Positions 1 through 7,296 of a DNA stretch of 64,000 nucleotides are shown piece after piece. The DNA is from Variovorax paradoxus. GTDB taxonomy: Bacteria; Pseudomonadota; Gammaproteobacteria; Burkholderiales; Burkholderiaceae_C. Position 1 is the stretch's first letter. The number at the start of each line of letters is the position of its first letter. The notes beneath the pieces are model-generated. The model had not been told where the DNA came from and searched no databases. It was given only the letters and a program-made list of their open reading frames with translations. A program made the position numbers and the translations under genes. The stretch lies in contig NZ_JAGGNW010000011.1 of assembly GCF_018614875.1 (NCBI RefSeq), positions 682,001 through 746,000 on the forward strand. Reading direction: 5' to 3'.

Positions 1-53
1 GGGCGTTCATTCTGGTGGCTGGCGCCTGCTTTGCAATGCGCAAGCAGGGCTGA
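1..53 (+). CDS. C-terminal end of a probable membrane transporter (partial)
   Basis: The first bases read in frame from position 3 as a short hydrophobic helix (AFILVAGACFAMRKQG) ending in TGA at 51-53. A hydrophobic helix followed by a short basic tail is the usual end of a multi-pass permease. The gene lies almost wholly outside the window, so its family cannot be named, and chance cannot be excluded for so short a stretch. Confidence 0.4.
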   Translation, partial: AFILVAGACFAMRKQG

Positions 54-77
54 ACTGTCTGTGCTGCAATCCGCAGC

Positions 78-1169
78 ATGGCAGAACCCACCCTCGACGA
101 CCTGCGCCGCTATGCAATAGCGCGCACCCTGTTCAAGCCGACAACGCTGCCCGCCGCGATCCGCCAACTCGGCTTCGTGCAGGCGGACCCGATCCGCGCA
201 CCCGCACGCGCGCAGGACCTCACCTTGCGCCATCGCGTGAAGGACTACCGTGCGGGCGATCTCGAGAACCGCTACACCCGCCTTGCCATCGAGGAAGACT
301 GCCTCGTCAACTACGGCTTCCTGCCGCGCGAACACCTGGCGCTGATGCATCCGCGCGAGGCCAAGCGCGCATGGGACGCCGACACGCGGCGCAAGGCGGC
401 CGACGTGCTGGCCTACGTGCGCGAGCATGGCCCGGTGCATCCGCGCCAGGTGGAACAGCACTTCGCGCATGGCCGGGTCAAGAACTACTGGGGTGGATCG
501 AGCAACGCGACCACGCACCTGCTCGACGGCATGCACTACCGCGGCATGCTGCGCGTGGTGCGGCGCGACAGCGGCACGCGCGTCTACGAGGCCGTGACCC
601 ATGTGCCCGCCGACGACAGCCCCGCCGGCCGCGCGCAACGCGCCGCCGCGCTGATCGACCTGGTCGTGCGCAAGTACGCGCCGCTTCCGGCCGCGAGCCT
701 GACCTATCTCGTGCGGCTGCTCGGCTACGGCGCACCGCATCTCTTGTCGCAGACGCAGGCCGCGCTGCGCCTCGCGCGCGACGAACTCGCGAGCTGCCGC
801 ATCGATGGCACGACCTGGTACTGGCCCGGCAATGAAAACCCGGCCTCGCGGCGCCATGCGCCCGACGATGAAGTGCGCCTGCTTGCGCCCTTCGACCCCG
901 TGGCGTGGGACCGCCGCCGCTTCGAGCTGCTGTGGGGCTGGACATACAAGTTCGAGGCCTACACGCCGGCGCCCAAGCGCCGGTTCGGCTATTACGCGCT
1001 ACCGATGCTGCGGCACGAGCGCGTGATCGGCTGGGCCAACGTCACGGCGCCCGAAGGCCGGGTGCAGCCCGCGTTCGGCTACATCGACCGCAAGCCGCGC
1101 GATGCGGCGTTCCGTGCGGCGCTCGACGACGAACTGCAACGCATGACGCAGTTCCTCGCGAAGCGCTGA
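78..1169 (+). CDS. YcaQ-like winged-helix DNA glycosylase family protein
   Basis: A 363-residue protein of the winged-helix (HTH_42) family that includes E. coli YcaQ, which unhooks DNA interstrand crosslinks. Family signatures seen are VQADPIRAPARAQDL near residue 35, which resembles the conserved N-terminal lesion-recognition segment, and the C-terminal run LLAPFDPVAWDRRR followed by GWTYKFEAYTPAPKRRFGYYALP (residues about 265-310). The length is close to the family norm. It is followed by a 395-base gap holding the FMN riboswitch and appears to be its own transcription unit. Family membership is clear; glycosylase activity is inferred. Confidence 0.8.
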   Translation: MAEPTLDDLRRYAIARTLFKPTTLPAAIRQLGFVQADPIRAPARAQDLTLRHRVKDYRAGDLENRYTRLAIEEDCLVNYGFLPREHLALMHPREAKRAWDADTRRKAADVLAYVREHGPVHPRQVEQHFAHGRVKNYWGGSSNATTHLLDGMHYRGMLRVVRRDSGTRVYEAVTHVPADDSPAGRAQRAAALIDLVVRKYAPLPAASLTYLVRLLGYGAPHLLSQTQAALRLARDELASCRIDGTTWYWPGNENPASRRHAPDDEVRLLAPFDPVAWDRRRFELLWGWTYKFEAYTPAPKRRFGYYALPMLRHERVIGWANVTAPEGRVQPAFGYIDRKPRDAAFRAALDDELQRMTQFLAKR

Positions 1170-1301
1170 GCCGCCTTCCCCGCCTCCTTCTGCGTGCGAC
1201 CAAAATCCCCGCGCCGCGGAAGGTCTGGCGCACGGGCGACAACCCGCACCGCCGGCCGCTCCTAGAATCGCACCGTCGTCCGGCATGCCGGACGGCAAGC
1301 G

Positions 1302-1463
1302 TTCTCAGGGCGGGGTGAAACTCCCCACCGGCGGTAATGGCGGCTTCTTCGAGAGAGGGGCCGCACGAGCCCGCGAGCGCCCGCAGCCTGCAACAGGCGG
1401 CGGGGTCAGCAGATTTCGGTGCAATTCCGAAGCCGACGGTCACAGTCCGGATGAAAGAGAGCG
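1302..1463 (+). promoter_or_regulatory. FMN riboswitch (RFN element)
   Basis: The leader has the RFN element blocks in order: TTCTCAGGGCGGGGTGAAA at 1302-1320, CCCCACCGGCGGTAAT at about 1323-1338, a variable GC-rich stem with AGCCCGCGAGCGC near 1370, GGTCAGCAGATT at about 1405, GGTGCAATTCCGAAGCCGACGGT at about 1418-1440 and CACAGTCCGGATGAAAGAGAG to the end. It binds flavin mononucleotide and represses downstream riboflavin genes. The next gene, ribH, starts 101 bases on. A GC-rich self-complementary stretch (GCGGGCC/GGCCCGC, about 1470-1483) just after it could form part of the expression platform. Confidence 0.95.
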
Positions 1464-1564
1464 CGAAATGCGGGCCGGCCCGCGCGCCTTGCATTTGAAG
1501 CGTGCGGTCTGCCCTGCGGTTTCGTGCGCCCTGATTCAGGAAACCTGCTTTCAAGAGGCACACC

Positions 1565-2080
1565 GTGAGTCAGATCAACGACCTTCCCCTTTCTGCCGTC
1601 ACCGCATCGGGCAAGCCACGCGGCACGCGCATCGCATTCGTCGAGGCGCAGTGGCATTCCGACATCGTCCACCAGGCGCGCGACGCCTTCCTTGCCGAAA
1701 TGGAACGGCTCGGCGTGGCACGCGAGCTGATCGACATCTTCGACGTGCCCGGCGCCTTCGAGATTCCGCTGCATGCCAAGCGGCTCGCCAACTCGGGCAA
1801 GTACGCGGCCATCGTCGGCTGCGCGCTGGTGGTCGACGGCGGCATCTACCGCCACGAGTTCGTGGCCAGCACCGTGGTCAGCACGCTGATGTCGCTGCAG
1901 CTCGAGACCGACGTGCCGATCTTCTCGGCCGTGCTCACGCCGCACCATTTCCATGAGCATGTGGAGCACCGCAAGTACTTCCACCGCCACTTCGCCGTCA
2001 AGGGCACGGAAGTGGCCGAAGCCTGCGTCAGGACACTCGAAGGGCTGAAGCAGGTCGACGGGCTGCTGGCCGCCGCGTGA
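1565..2080 (+). CDS. ribH: 6,7-dimethyl-8-ribityllumazine synthase, type II-like
   Basis: Lumazine synthase condenses 5-amino-6-ribitylamino-uracil with 3,4-dihydroxy-2-butanone 4-phosphate, the penultimate step of riboflavin synthesis. The 171-residue protein has FDVPGAFEIP (about residues 59-68) and ALVVDGGIYRHEFVAS (about 87-102). The usual RibH has GxVIRGxTxHFDYV at the second position; the version here resembles the RibH2 enzymes of Brucella and Mesorhizobium. A GTG start at 1565 is preceded by AAGAGG. The FMN riboswitch immediately upstream supports the assignment. No other riboflavin gene is adjacent, so it is probably a stand-alone FMN-controlled copy. Confidence 0.9.
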   Translation: MSQINDLPLSAVTASGKPRGTRIAFVEAQWHSDIVHQARDAFLAEMERLGVARELIDIFDVPGAFEIPLHAKRLANSGKYAAIVGCALVVDGGIYRHEFVASTVVSTLMSLQLETDVPIFSAVLTPHHFHEHVEHRKYFHRHFAVKGTEVAEACVRTLEGLKQVDGLLAAA

Positions 2081-2112
2081 CAACCGGCACGCTGCTGCAG
2101 TAATCTGCGCGG

Positions 2113-2799
2113 ATGGCCTCTGCATCCGATTCTTCGAACGACCGCTACATCCTCTACGGCGCGCCCGGTTCGGGCGCCACGCCGGTACACGCCGCGCTGA
2201 CGCTGATCGGCGCGCAGGTCGAAACAGTCGACGTCTCTCCCTGGGAGAGCGAGGCCGAGCGCGAGCGCATGTCGAGCATCAATCCGATGCGCCAGGTGCC
2301 CGCGCTCGTGCTGCCTTCGGGCGAGCTGATGACCGAGAGCGCGGCCATCCTGATCTGGCTCGGCGACCGCTATCCGCAGGCCGGGCTCTGCCCCACGCCC
2401 GACGATCCGCTGCGTGCGCGCTACCTGCGCTGGATGGTCTACTTGCCGGCGGCCATCTATTCGCTGTTCTGGGTGCGCGACGAGCCCACGCGCCTCACGC
2501 CCGACCCCGCTGCCCAGGCCGTGATGCTCGAACGCACGGCCGAGCGCATTGCGCACTGCTGGCACCTGATGGACACGCAGATCGACGAACCCGCGCCCTA
2601 CCTGCTGGGCGAGAAGCTGAGCATGCTCGACCTCTACGTGACCGTGATGTCGCGCTGGACGCCGCAACGCAGGCGCTTCTACCGCGTAGCGCCGCGCATG
2701 GCCCGGGTGGTGCGGCGCGTGGACGCCGACCCCCGGTTGGCCGACTTCTGGGCGGCGCGCTTTCCCTTCACGATGGACCAGGACGCGCAGAAAGACTGA
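2113..2799 (+). CDS. Glutathione S-transferase family protein
   Basis: A 228-residue protein with the two-part GST fold. The N-terminal thioredoxin-like half begins YILYGAPGSGATPVHAAL and holds NPMRQVPALVLPSGELMTESAAILIWLGDR (about residues 56-87), which includes the cis-proline VPAL and the glutathione-gripping ES pair. The C-terminal all-helical half ends near residue 215 with the N-cap-like LSMLDLYV. The catalytic residue in the first helix may be the Ser at position 15 or so. It starts 33 bases after ribH and 5 bases before the ArsC-like gene. The substrate is unknown. Confidence 0.85.
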   Translation: MASASDSSNDRYILYGAPGSGATPVHAALTLIGAQVETVDVSPWESEAERERMSSINPMRQVPALVLPSGELMTESAAILIWLGDRYPQAGLCPTPDDPLRARYLRWMVYLPAAIYSLFWVRDEPTRLTPDPAAQAVMLERTAERIAHCWHLMDTQIDEPAPYLLGEKLSMLDLYVTVMSRWTPQRRRFYRVAPRMARVVRRVDADPRLADFWAARFPFTMDQDAQKD

Positions 2800-2803
2800 C
2801 GCC

Positions 2804-3187
2804 ATGACCGCACGCACTCCGACCGCCGCCTACCCGATGACCATCTTCCACAAGCCCAACTGCAGCACCTCGCGCAACGTGCTGGGCTTGATCCGCGAGA
2901 GCGGCGTGGAGCCCGAGATCGTGCTGTACCTGGAGACGCCGCCCTCGAAGAAAAAGCTGCGCGAACTGGCAAAGGCCATGGGCATGGGCGCGCGCGACCT
3001 GCTGCGCACGAAGGAAGCGCCCTACGAAGAGCTGGCGCTGGCCGATCCGAAGTGGACCGACGACCAGTTGTTCGACTTCATCGCCGCGAACCCGATCCTG
3101 CTGCAGCGCCCCATCGTCGTCTCGCCGCGCGGCACGCTGATGTGCCGGCCCTGGGCGCGGGTGCGCGAGATCCTGCCCGCGGCGTAA
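2804..3187 (+). CDS. arsC: ArsC/Spx family glutaredoxin-like reductase
   Basis: A 127-residue protein whose MTIFHKPNCSTSRN (about residues 12-25) carries the single active-site cysteine of glutathione/glutaredoxin-dependent arsenate reductases. LRTKEAPYEEL and NPILLQRPIVVSPRGTLMCRPW match the conserved middle and C-terminal parts. It reduces arsenate to arsenite in characterised relatives; YffB-type members have other or unknown roles. No arsR or arsB lies nearby, which weakens a specific arsenic role. It follows the GST gene by 5 bases and probably shares its transcript. ATG at 2837 is an alternative start giving the more usual length of about 116. Confidence 0.8.
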   Translation: MTARTPTAAYPMTIFHKPNCSTSRNVLGLIRESGVEPEIVLYLETPPSKKKLRELAKAMGMGARDLLRTKEAPYEELALADPKWTDDQLFDFIAANPILLQRPIVVSPRGTLMCRPWARVREILPAA

Positions 3188-3198
3188 ACGCAGCCGGC

Positions 3199-3951
3199 TC
3201 AGCCGCGCTGCAGCAGCGCAGGCACCCCCGAGGCCAGCATCGCCACGCCCGAGGCGGTCAGCAGGCCCAGCACCAGTTTGCGGAATGCCGCCTCGCTGAT
3301 GCCGATGTAGAGCCGCGCGCCAAGCAGCACCGGCACGGCAACGGCCAGCGCCACCAGCCCCAGCATCGGCAGCGTCGAGCGGCCGATGCTGCCGCTCGCG
3401 AGGTGGAGTGCGAACGCCACCGCCAGCATCGAGAGGTTGAAGTTCTGGATCACCGCGCGCTGCGTATCGCGCTGAAAGCCGCGCAGCGTGCACCAGAGCG
3501 TGGGAATGGTGCCGGAGAAGCCACCGATGCCGGCCATGGCCCCGCCGATGGTGCCGGCGATGCCATCTGCGACGCGTCCGCCGAAAGTGAGCTTCGGCAG
3601 GTGCTGCGACATCAACATCGCAGGACACCACAACACCAGCAGCGCACCGAGGCACACCTTGAAGAGCACGAGATCGAGGTGCGGCAACAGCCAGACGCCA
3701 AAGGGCACGCCGACCAGCCCCCCGAGCACGAACGGCCACAGCACATGCCTGTCGAAAGCGCGGCGCACCGTGACGGCGGCAATCACCTGCCCGGTGAGCG
3801 CACCGAACAGCGAGAGCACGGCGGCCAGTTGCGGCTCCAGCGTCCAGGCCCAGACGGACATTGCGACCAGGCCGAACGCAAAGCCCGACAGGCCCTGCAC
3901 AAAGCCCGCCAGCACGGCGCCCGCGATCACATACACATACATGGCCTGCAT
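3199..3951 (-). CDS. TauE/SafE family sulfite/anion exporter-like permease
   Basis: A 250-residue polytopic membrane protein with about eight hydrophobic helices and the duplicated TauE/SafE layout. Family signatures seen are GAVLAGFVQGLSGFAFGLVA (about residues 11-30) and the second-half GGAMAGIGGFSGTIPTLW. Characterised relatives export sulfite, sulfoacetate or related anions; the substrate here is unknown. It lies downstream of the MFS gene on the same strand, separated by a very strong hairpin (3941-3983) that covers the start region. ATG at 3951 and ATG at 3942 are both possible starts, and both lie in the hairpin stem. Confidence 0.82.
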   Translation of the reverse strand: MQAMYVYVIAGAVLAGFVQGLSGFAFGLVAMSVWAWTLEPQLAAVLSLFGALTGQVIAAVTVRRAFDRHVLWPFVLGGLVGVPFGVWLLPHLDLVLFKVCLGALLVLWCPAMLMSQHLPKLTFGGRVADGIAGTIGGAMAGIGGFSGTIPTLWCTLRGFQRDTQRAVIQNFNLSMLAVAFALHLASGSIGRSTLPMLGLVALAVAVPVLLGARLYIGISEAAFRKLVLGLLTASGVAMLASGVPALLQRG

Positions 3952-3983
3952 GCGGCCGATGATATCGGCCGCATGCAGGCCAT
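3941..3983. repeat. Perfect 20-bp inverted repeat with 3-base loop
   Basis: Positions 3941-3960 (ATGGCCTGCATGCGGCCGAT) are exactly reverse-complementary to 3964-3983, leaving only GAT at 3961-3963 as the loop. It begins 11 bases after the MFS stop codon in the direction of transcription and includes the start codon region of the TauE/SafE gene. There is no T-run after it on the minus strand, so it is not a canonical intrinsic terminator. It could block ribosome entry, protect an mRNA end or bind a dimeric regulator. Confidence 0.95.
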
Positions 3984-3994
3984 CGCGGCCGCCG

Positions 3995-5248
3995 TCAGGC
4001 CGAGGCCGGCATCAGCGCCGTGCGGCGCACCCGCGTCACGTTGAAGGCGCTGGCAATCAGCACGCCTTGCACCAGCGCCAAGCCGGCGATCACGCTCGTG
4101 TACTGGCCATGGTCCATCAGGCGGCCGAACACCAGCGGCGCCAGGGCCTGGCCGATGTCGAGGCCCGCATACACCACGCCATAGACGCGCCCGGTGGCGT
4201 TCGGCGGCGTCGAGCGCTTGACCAGCAGATCGCGCGAAGGCCCGGCGACGCCGGACACGAACCCCATGGCGCCGAACAGCACCGGCACCATCACCGGCGG
4301 AAACCGCGCAAAGGCCAGCACCAGCGCCAGCGCGGCAGCCACCCCGAAGCCGATGCCCACGATGCGTTCGCAGCGCGACGGGTCCGAGGCCAGGAAGCCG
4401 CCCGCCACCATGCCGGCCGCGCTCGCCACCATATAGACCGTGAGGCACACCGCCACCAGCGCCACCGGCACGGCGTGCAGGTGGCCCGCCGCCACCGGCG
4501 CGAAGGTCTGCACCACGCTGATCACGACGGCATAGAAGAAAAAGAAGCCGAAGCACATCCACACGGCCGGAATGCGCAGGAAATCGAACTCGCCGCCCAC
4601 GTGGGCCGTTTCGCCGTGTGCGGTGGCCTTCTGCACCGTCTTCACGTCGAGCGCCAGCACGCTGCGGTGCGCCCAGAGCACCAGCAGCACCACGATGGCC
4701 AGCGCACCGGCCGAGGCCAGCGCCACGCGCCATGAAAAGGCGATGGCAATCGGCACCACGAAGGCCGGCGCCAGCGCCCAGCCCAGGCTGCCGGTGATGC
4801 CGTGCACGCTGTAGGCATGGCCGAGGCGCGTCGGCGCCACCTTGCGGTTGAAGAGCGTGTAGTCGACCGGGTGGAACACGCCATTGCCGATGCCGCCCAC
4901 GACGGCGCACAGCAGCAGCATCCAGTAGCTCTGGGCCAGCGCATAGCCGAAGGCCGCCAGGGCCAGCGCGCCCAGCCCCACGAACAGCACCGGCCGCGGC
5001 CCCAGCTTGTCGACGATGAAGCCCGAGGCCGCCTGCACGATGCACGAGACCACGAAGAACACCGTCAGCACCGCGCCAAGCTCGGTGTAGCTCACGTTGA
5101 ACGCGTCTTTCAGCCAGGGGAACAGCGGTGCCAGGATCAGCTGGCTGAAATGGCTGATGGCATGGGCCAGGCCCACCAGGCCGATCAGCTGGGCGTCGCC
5201 GCGCAAGCTGGTGGAAGGGGTGGCTGTCGGGGAGGAAGAGGAAGACAT
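3995..5248 (-). CDS. MFS transporter
   Basis: A 417-residue major facilitator protein with twelve predicted membrane helices. The loop 2-3 signature appears as GFIVDKLGPRPVLFVG (about residues 79-94). VGGIGNGVFHPVDYTLFNRKV (about 119-139) resembles the fosmidomycin-resistance branch, which exports small acidic compounds. The second half contains GFVSGVAGPSRDLLVKRSTP. It is divergent from the AraC-type regulator at 5338 with an 89-base gap, so that regulator may control it. The substrate cannot be told from the sequence. Confidence 0.85.
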   Translation of the reverse strand: MSSSSSPTATPSTSLRGDAQLIGLVGLAHAISHFSQLILAPLFPWLKDAFNVSYTELGAVLTVFFVVSCIVQAASGFIVDKLGPRPVLFVGLGALALAAFGYALAQSYWMLLLCAVVGGIGNGVFHPVDYTLFNRKVAPTRLGHAYSVHGITGSLGWALAPAFVVPIAIAFSWRVALASAGALAIVVLLVLWAHRSVLALDVKTVQKATAHGETAHVGGEFDFLRIPAVWMCFGFFFFYAVVISVVQTFAPVAAGHLHAVPVALVAVCLTVYMVASAAGMVAGGFLASDPSRCERIVGIGFGVAAALALVLAFARFPPVMVPVLFGAMGFVSGVAGPSRDLLVKRSTPPNATGRVYGVVYAGLDIGQALAPLVFGRLMDHGQYTSVIAGLALVQGVLIASAFNVTRVRRTALMPASA

Positions 5249-5337
5249 GGATTGCTACAAAAAAACCGGGCAGGCACTGATGCTATGCGCGCGCGCCGCG
5301 GCAGAATGGCGATACAGCGACAACATTTGTCGAAACT

Positions 5338-6180
5338 ATGCCAAGCGCCGTTTCTCTCCCTTCCCCGGTCACCAGCGTCGCCTCGCTCACGCCGCACCTC
5401 TACGCACCCGACGCGGTGCGGCCGCTGCGCGCCAAGGAACATTTCCTGAGCGCCGACACCTTCGTCGAGCTGCACCAGCACCCGTGGCCGCAGCTCACCT
5501 TCTCGACCCGGGGCGTGATCCGGCTCAGCACGCAGGACGGCAGCTACATCGTGCCGCCGTCGCGCGCGGTCTGGGTGCCGGCCAACATGCCGCACAGCAT
5601 CACGCTGATCGAGGATGCCGAACTGCGCACCGTGTACCTCCACGCCTGGCTCGGGCCGCCCTGGGAAAAGTGCGAGGTGCTCGAAATCAGCCCGCTGCTG
5701 CGCGCGCTGATGCTCGCGCTCGACACCACGCCCGACGGCCTGCCGCCGAACGATCCGCATGCGCCGCAGCGCGAACGCATGATCGCCCCGCTGCTGGTGG
5801 ACGAACTCGAACGCGCCACGCAGATCCGCATCGACGTGCCGCTGCCGGCCGACAAGCGGCTGCGCCAGTTGTGCGAGACGCTGCTGCGCAATCCGGCCGA
5901 CCGCGCCACGCTGGCCGAGCGCGCCGCCGCCATCGGCGCCAGCGAACGCACCGTGGCGCGGCTCTTTCGCGACCAGCTCGGCATGAGCTGGCAGCAGTGG
6001 CGGCAGCAGGCCGTGATGGCGCATGCGCTGCCGCTGCTGGCGCGCGGCATGGCCGTGAGCCAGGTGGCGGCGGCCAGCGGCTATGCCACCGACAGCGCGT
6101 TCTGCGCCATGTTCAAGGCCGCCACCGGGCGCTCGCCGACGTCGTTCCAGCACAGGAAGCGGTCCGCCGCACTCGCCTGA
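5338..6180 (+). CDS. AraC family transcriptional regulator with cupin sensor domain
   Basis: A 280-residue regulator. An N-terminal cupin-type domain (FVELHQHPWPQLTFSTRGVI, about residues 41-60, then VPPSRAVWVPANMPHSI) is typical of the AraC ligand-binding domain. The C-terminal double helix-turn-helix spans about residues 180-275: ATLAERAAAIGASERTVARLFR followed by VSQVAAASGYATDSAFCAMFK and the conserved end TGRSPTSF. It is transcribed away from the MFS gene at 3995-5248, the usual arrangement for local control of an exporter. The ligand is unknown. Confidence 0.85.
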   Translation: MPSAVSLPSPVTSVASLTPHLYAPDAVRPLRAKEHFLSADTFVELHQHPWPQLTFSTRGVIRLSTQDGSYIVPPSRAVWVPANMPHSITLIEDAELRTVYLHAWLGPPWEKCEVLEISPLLRALMLALDTTPDGLPPNDPHAPQRERMIAPLLVDELERATQIRIDVPLPADKRLRQLCETLLRNPADRATLAERAAAIGASERTVARLFRDQLGMSWQQWRQQAVMAHALPLLARGMAVSQVAAASGYATDSAFCAMFKAATGRSPTSFQHRKRSAALA

Positions 6181-6257
6181 ATCGCGCCATGCGGTCATGC
6201 CGCTCTGGCAAGATCGGCCGGTCGACGAACACCACGGACCACCCGACCGACCTGCCC

Positions 6258-6974
6258 ATGGCGCCCCTTCCGCGAACGCACAGCCCCCAGCCCTGGACTG
6301 CAGACATCGGCCTGCGCATTCGCCGCCTCTTCTGGCTCAAGGCGATCGGGACCACGGTGTTCACCTGGCTCTTCTTCATCGGCTACTTCCACATGCTGCG
6401 CAACCCGGCCTACCCGGTCGTGGTGATGCCGCTCACGGCGCTCGACCACCTGATTCCGTTCCAGCCCTACACGCTGGGCGCCTATCTCTCGCTGTGGGTC
6501 TACGTGGGCGTTGCACCCGGCCTGCAGCTGAGCTTTCGCGAACTGGTGGTCTACGGGCTGTGGATCGGCGCGCTGTGCCTGACCGGCCTGGGGCTCTTCT
6601 ACTTCTGGCCCACGCAGATACCGCCGCTGGCCATCGACGCCTCGGGCTATCCCGGCTTTGCGATGCTGCAGGGCGTGGACGCCGCGGGCAACGCCTGCCC
6701 CTCGATGCACGTGGCCGTAGCCATCTTCACGGCCATCCGCCTGGACCATGTGCTGCGCGAGGCGCGCACGCCGGTCTTTCTTCGCCTTGCCAACTGGCTC
6801 TGGTTTGCCGCCATTGCGTACTCGACCTTGGCCGTCAAGCAGCACGTGGTGCTCGACGCGCTGGCCGGCGCACTGCTGGGAATGGCCTTTGCGCTCCCCT
6901 CGCTTCGCTGGCGGCCAGGGGTCGGAAACCGGGGCCCTGCGCTGGTGGGAGCGGATATCATTGGCCATCACTGA
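6258..6974 (+). CDS. PAP2 superfamily phosphatase / inositolphosphotransferase-like membrane protein
   Basis: A 238-residue integral membrane protein with about six helices and the PAP2 phosphatase core: NACPSMHVAVAI (PS-x-H motif) and, about 40 residues later, STLAVKQHVVLDALAG (His-x3-Asp motif). The first motif, KX6RP, is not evident, as in PAP2_3 proteins related to inositol-phosphorylceramide synthases. Characterised relatives cleave or transfer lipid phosphate head groups at the membrane. The open frame extends upstream; ATG 6258 is chosen for length, with ATG 6189 as an alternative. The following ACP and ketoacyl-synthase genes suggest a lipid role. Confidence 0.7.
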   Translation: MAPLPRTHSPQPWTADIGLRIRRLFWLKAIGTTVFTWLFFIGYFHMLRNPAYPVVVMPLTALDHLIPFQPYTLGAYLSLWVYVGVAPGLQLSFRELVVYGLWIGALCLTGLGLFYFWPTQIPPLAIDASGYPGFAMLQGVDAAGNACPSMHVAVAIFTAIRLDHVLREARTPVFLRLANWLWFAAIAYSTLAVKQHVVLDALAGALLGMAFALPSLRWRPGVGNRGPALVGADIIGHH

Positions 6975-7053
6975 CCACAGGCCGAGCGAGGAAGGGGTCG
7001 ATCCCGGGGTGGCGATCGATCAGCGGCTGGCACAAGAAGACAGGCATCGCACG

Positions 7054-7296
7054 ATGAGTTCGCTGAAGCAATTGCAGGACCTGATCCACGAGAAGTACGG
7101 CATCGAACCGTCGAAACTCGACCCCCACGCATCGATGCGCGAAACCGGCGGGCTCGACTCGCTGGCATTGGCCGAGTTCCTGTTTGCCATCGAAGACCAC
7201 TTCGGCATCACCATGCCCGACGAAGACGCGAACATCGACACCCTGAACGAACTGGCGTTGCTGGTCGACAAGGTCAGGGCCGCGAAGACAGCGTGA
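7054..7296 (+). CDS. Acyl carrier protein (stand-alone, non-housekeeping)
   Basis: An 80-residue acyl carrier protein. The phosphopantetheine attachment site is GGLDSLALAEFLFAIEDHFG, with Ser36 as the attachment residue. The N-terminal helix and the acidic recognition helix match the ACP fold, but the sequence is less acidic overall than housekeeping AcpP, and the motif is GLDSL rather than GADSL. The stop codon overlaps the GTG start of the ketoacyl synthase (GTGA, 7293-7296), indicating translational coupling. The partner is inferred to be that synthase. Confidence 0.88.
   Translation: MSSLKQLQDLIHEKYGIEPSKLDPHASMRETGGLDSLALAEFLFAIEDHFGITMPDEDANIDTLNELALLVDKVRAAKTA

Noticed and set aside
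5097..6257. Reading the PAP2 protein as starting far upstream inside the AraC gene
   Set aside because: The upstream part of that frame is the shadow of the AraC regulator; hydrophobic helices begin only after position 6258.
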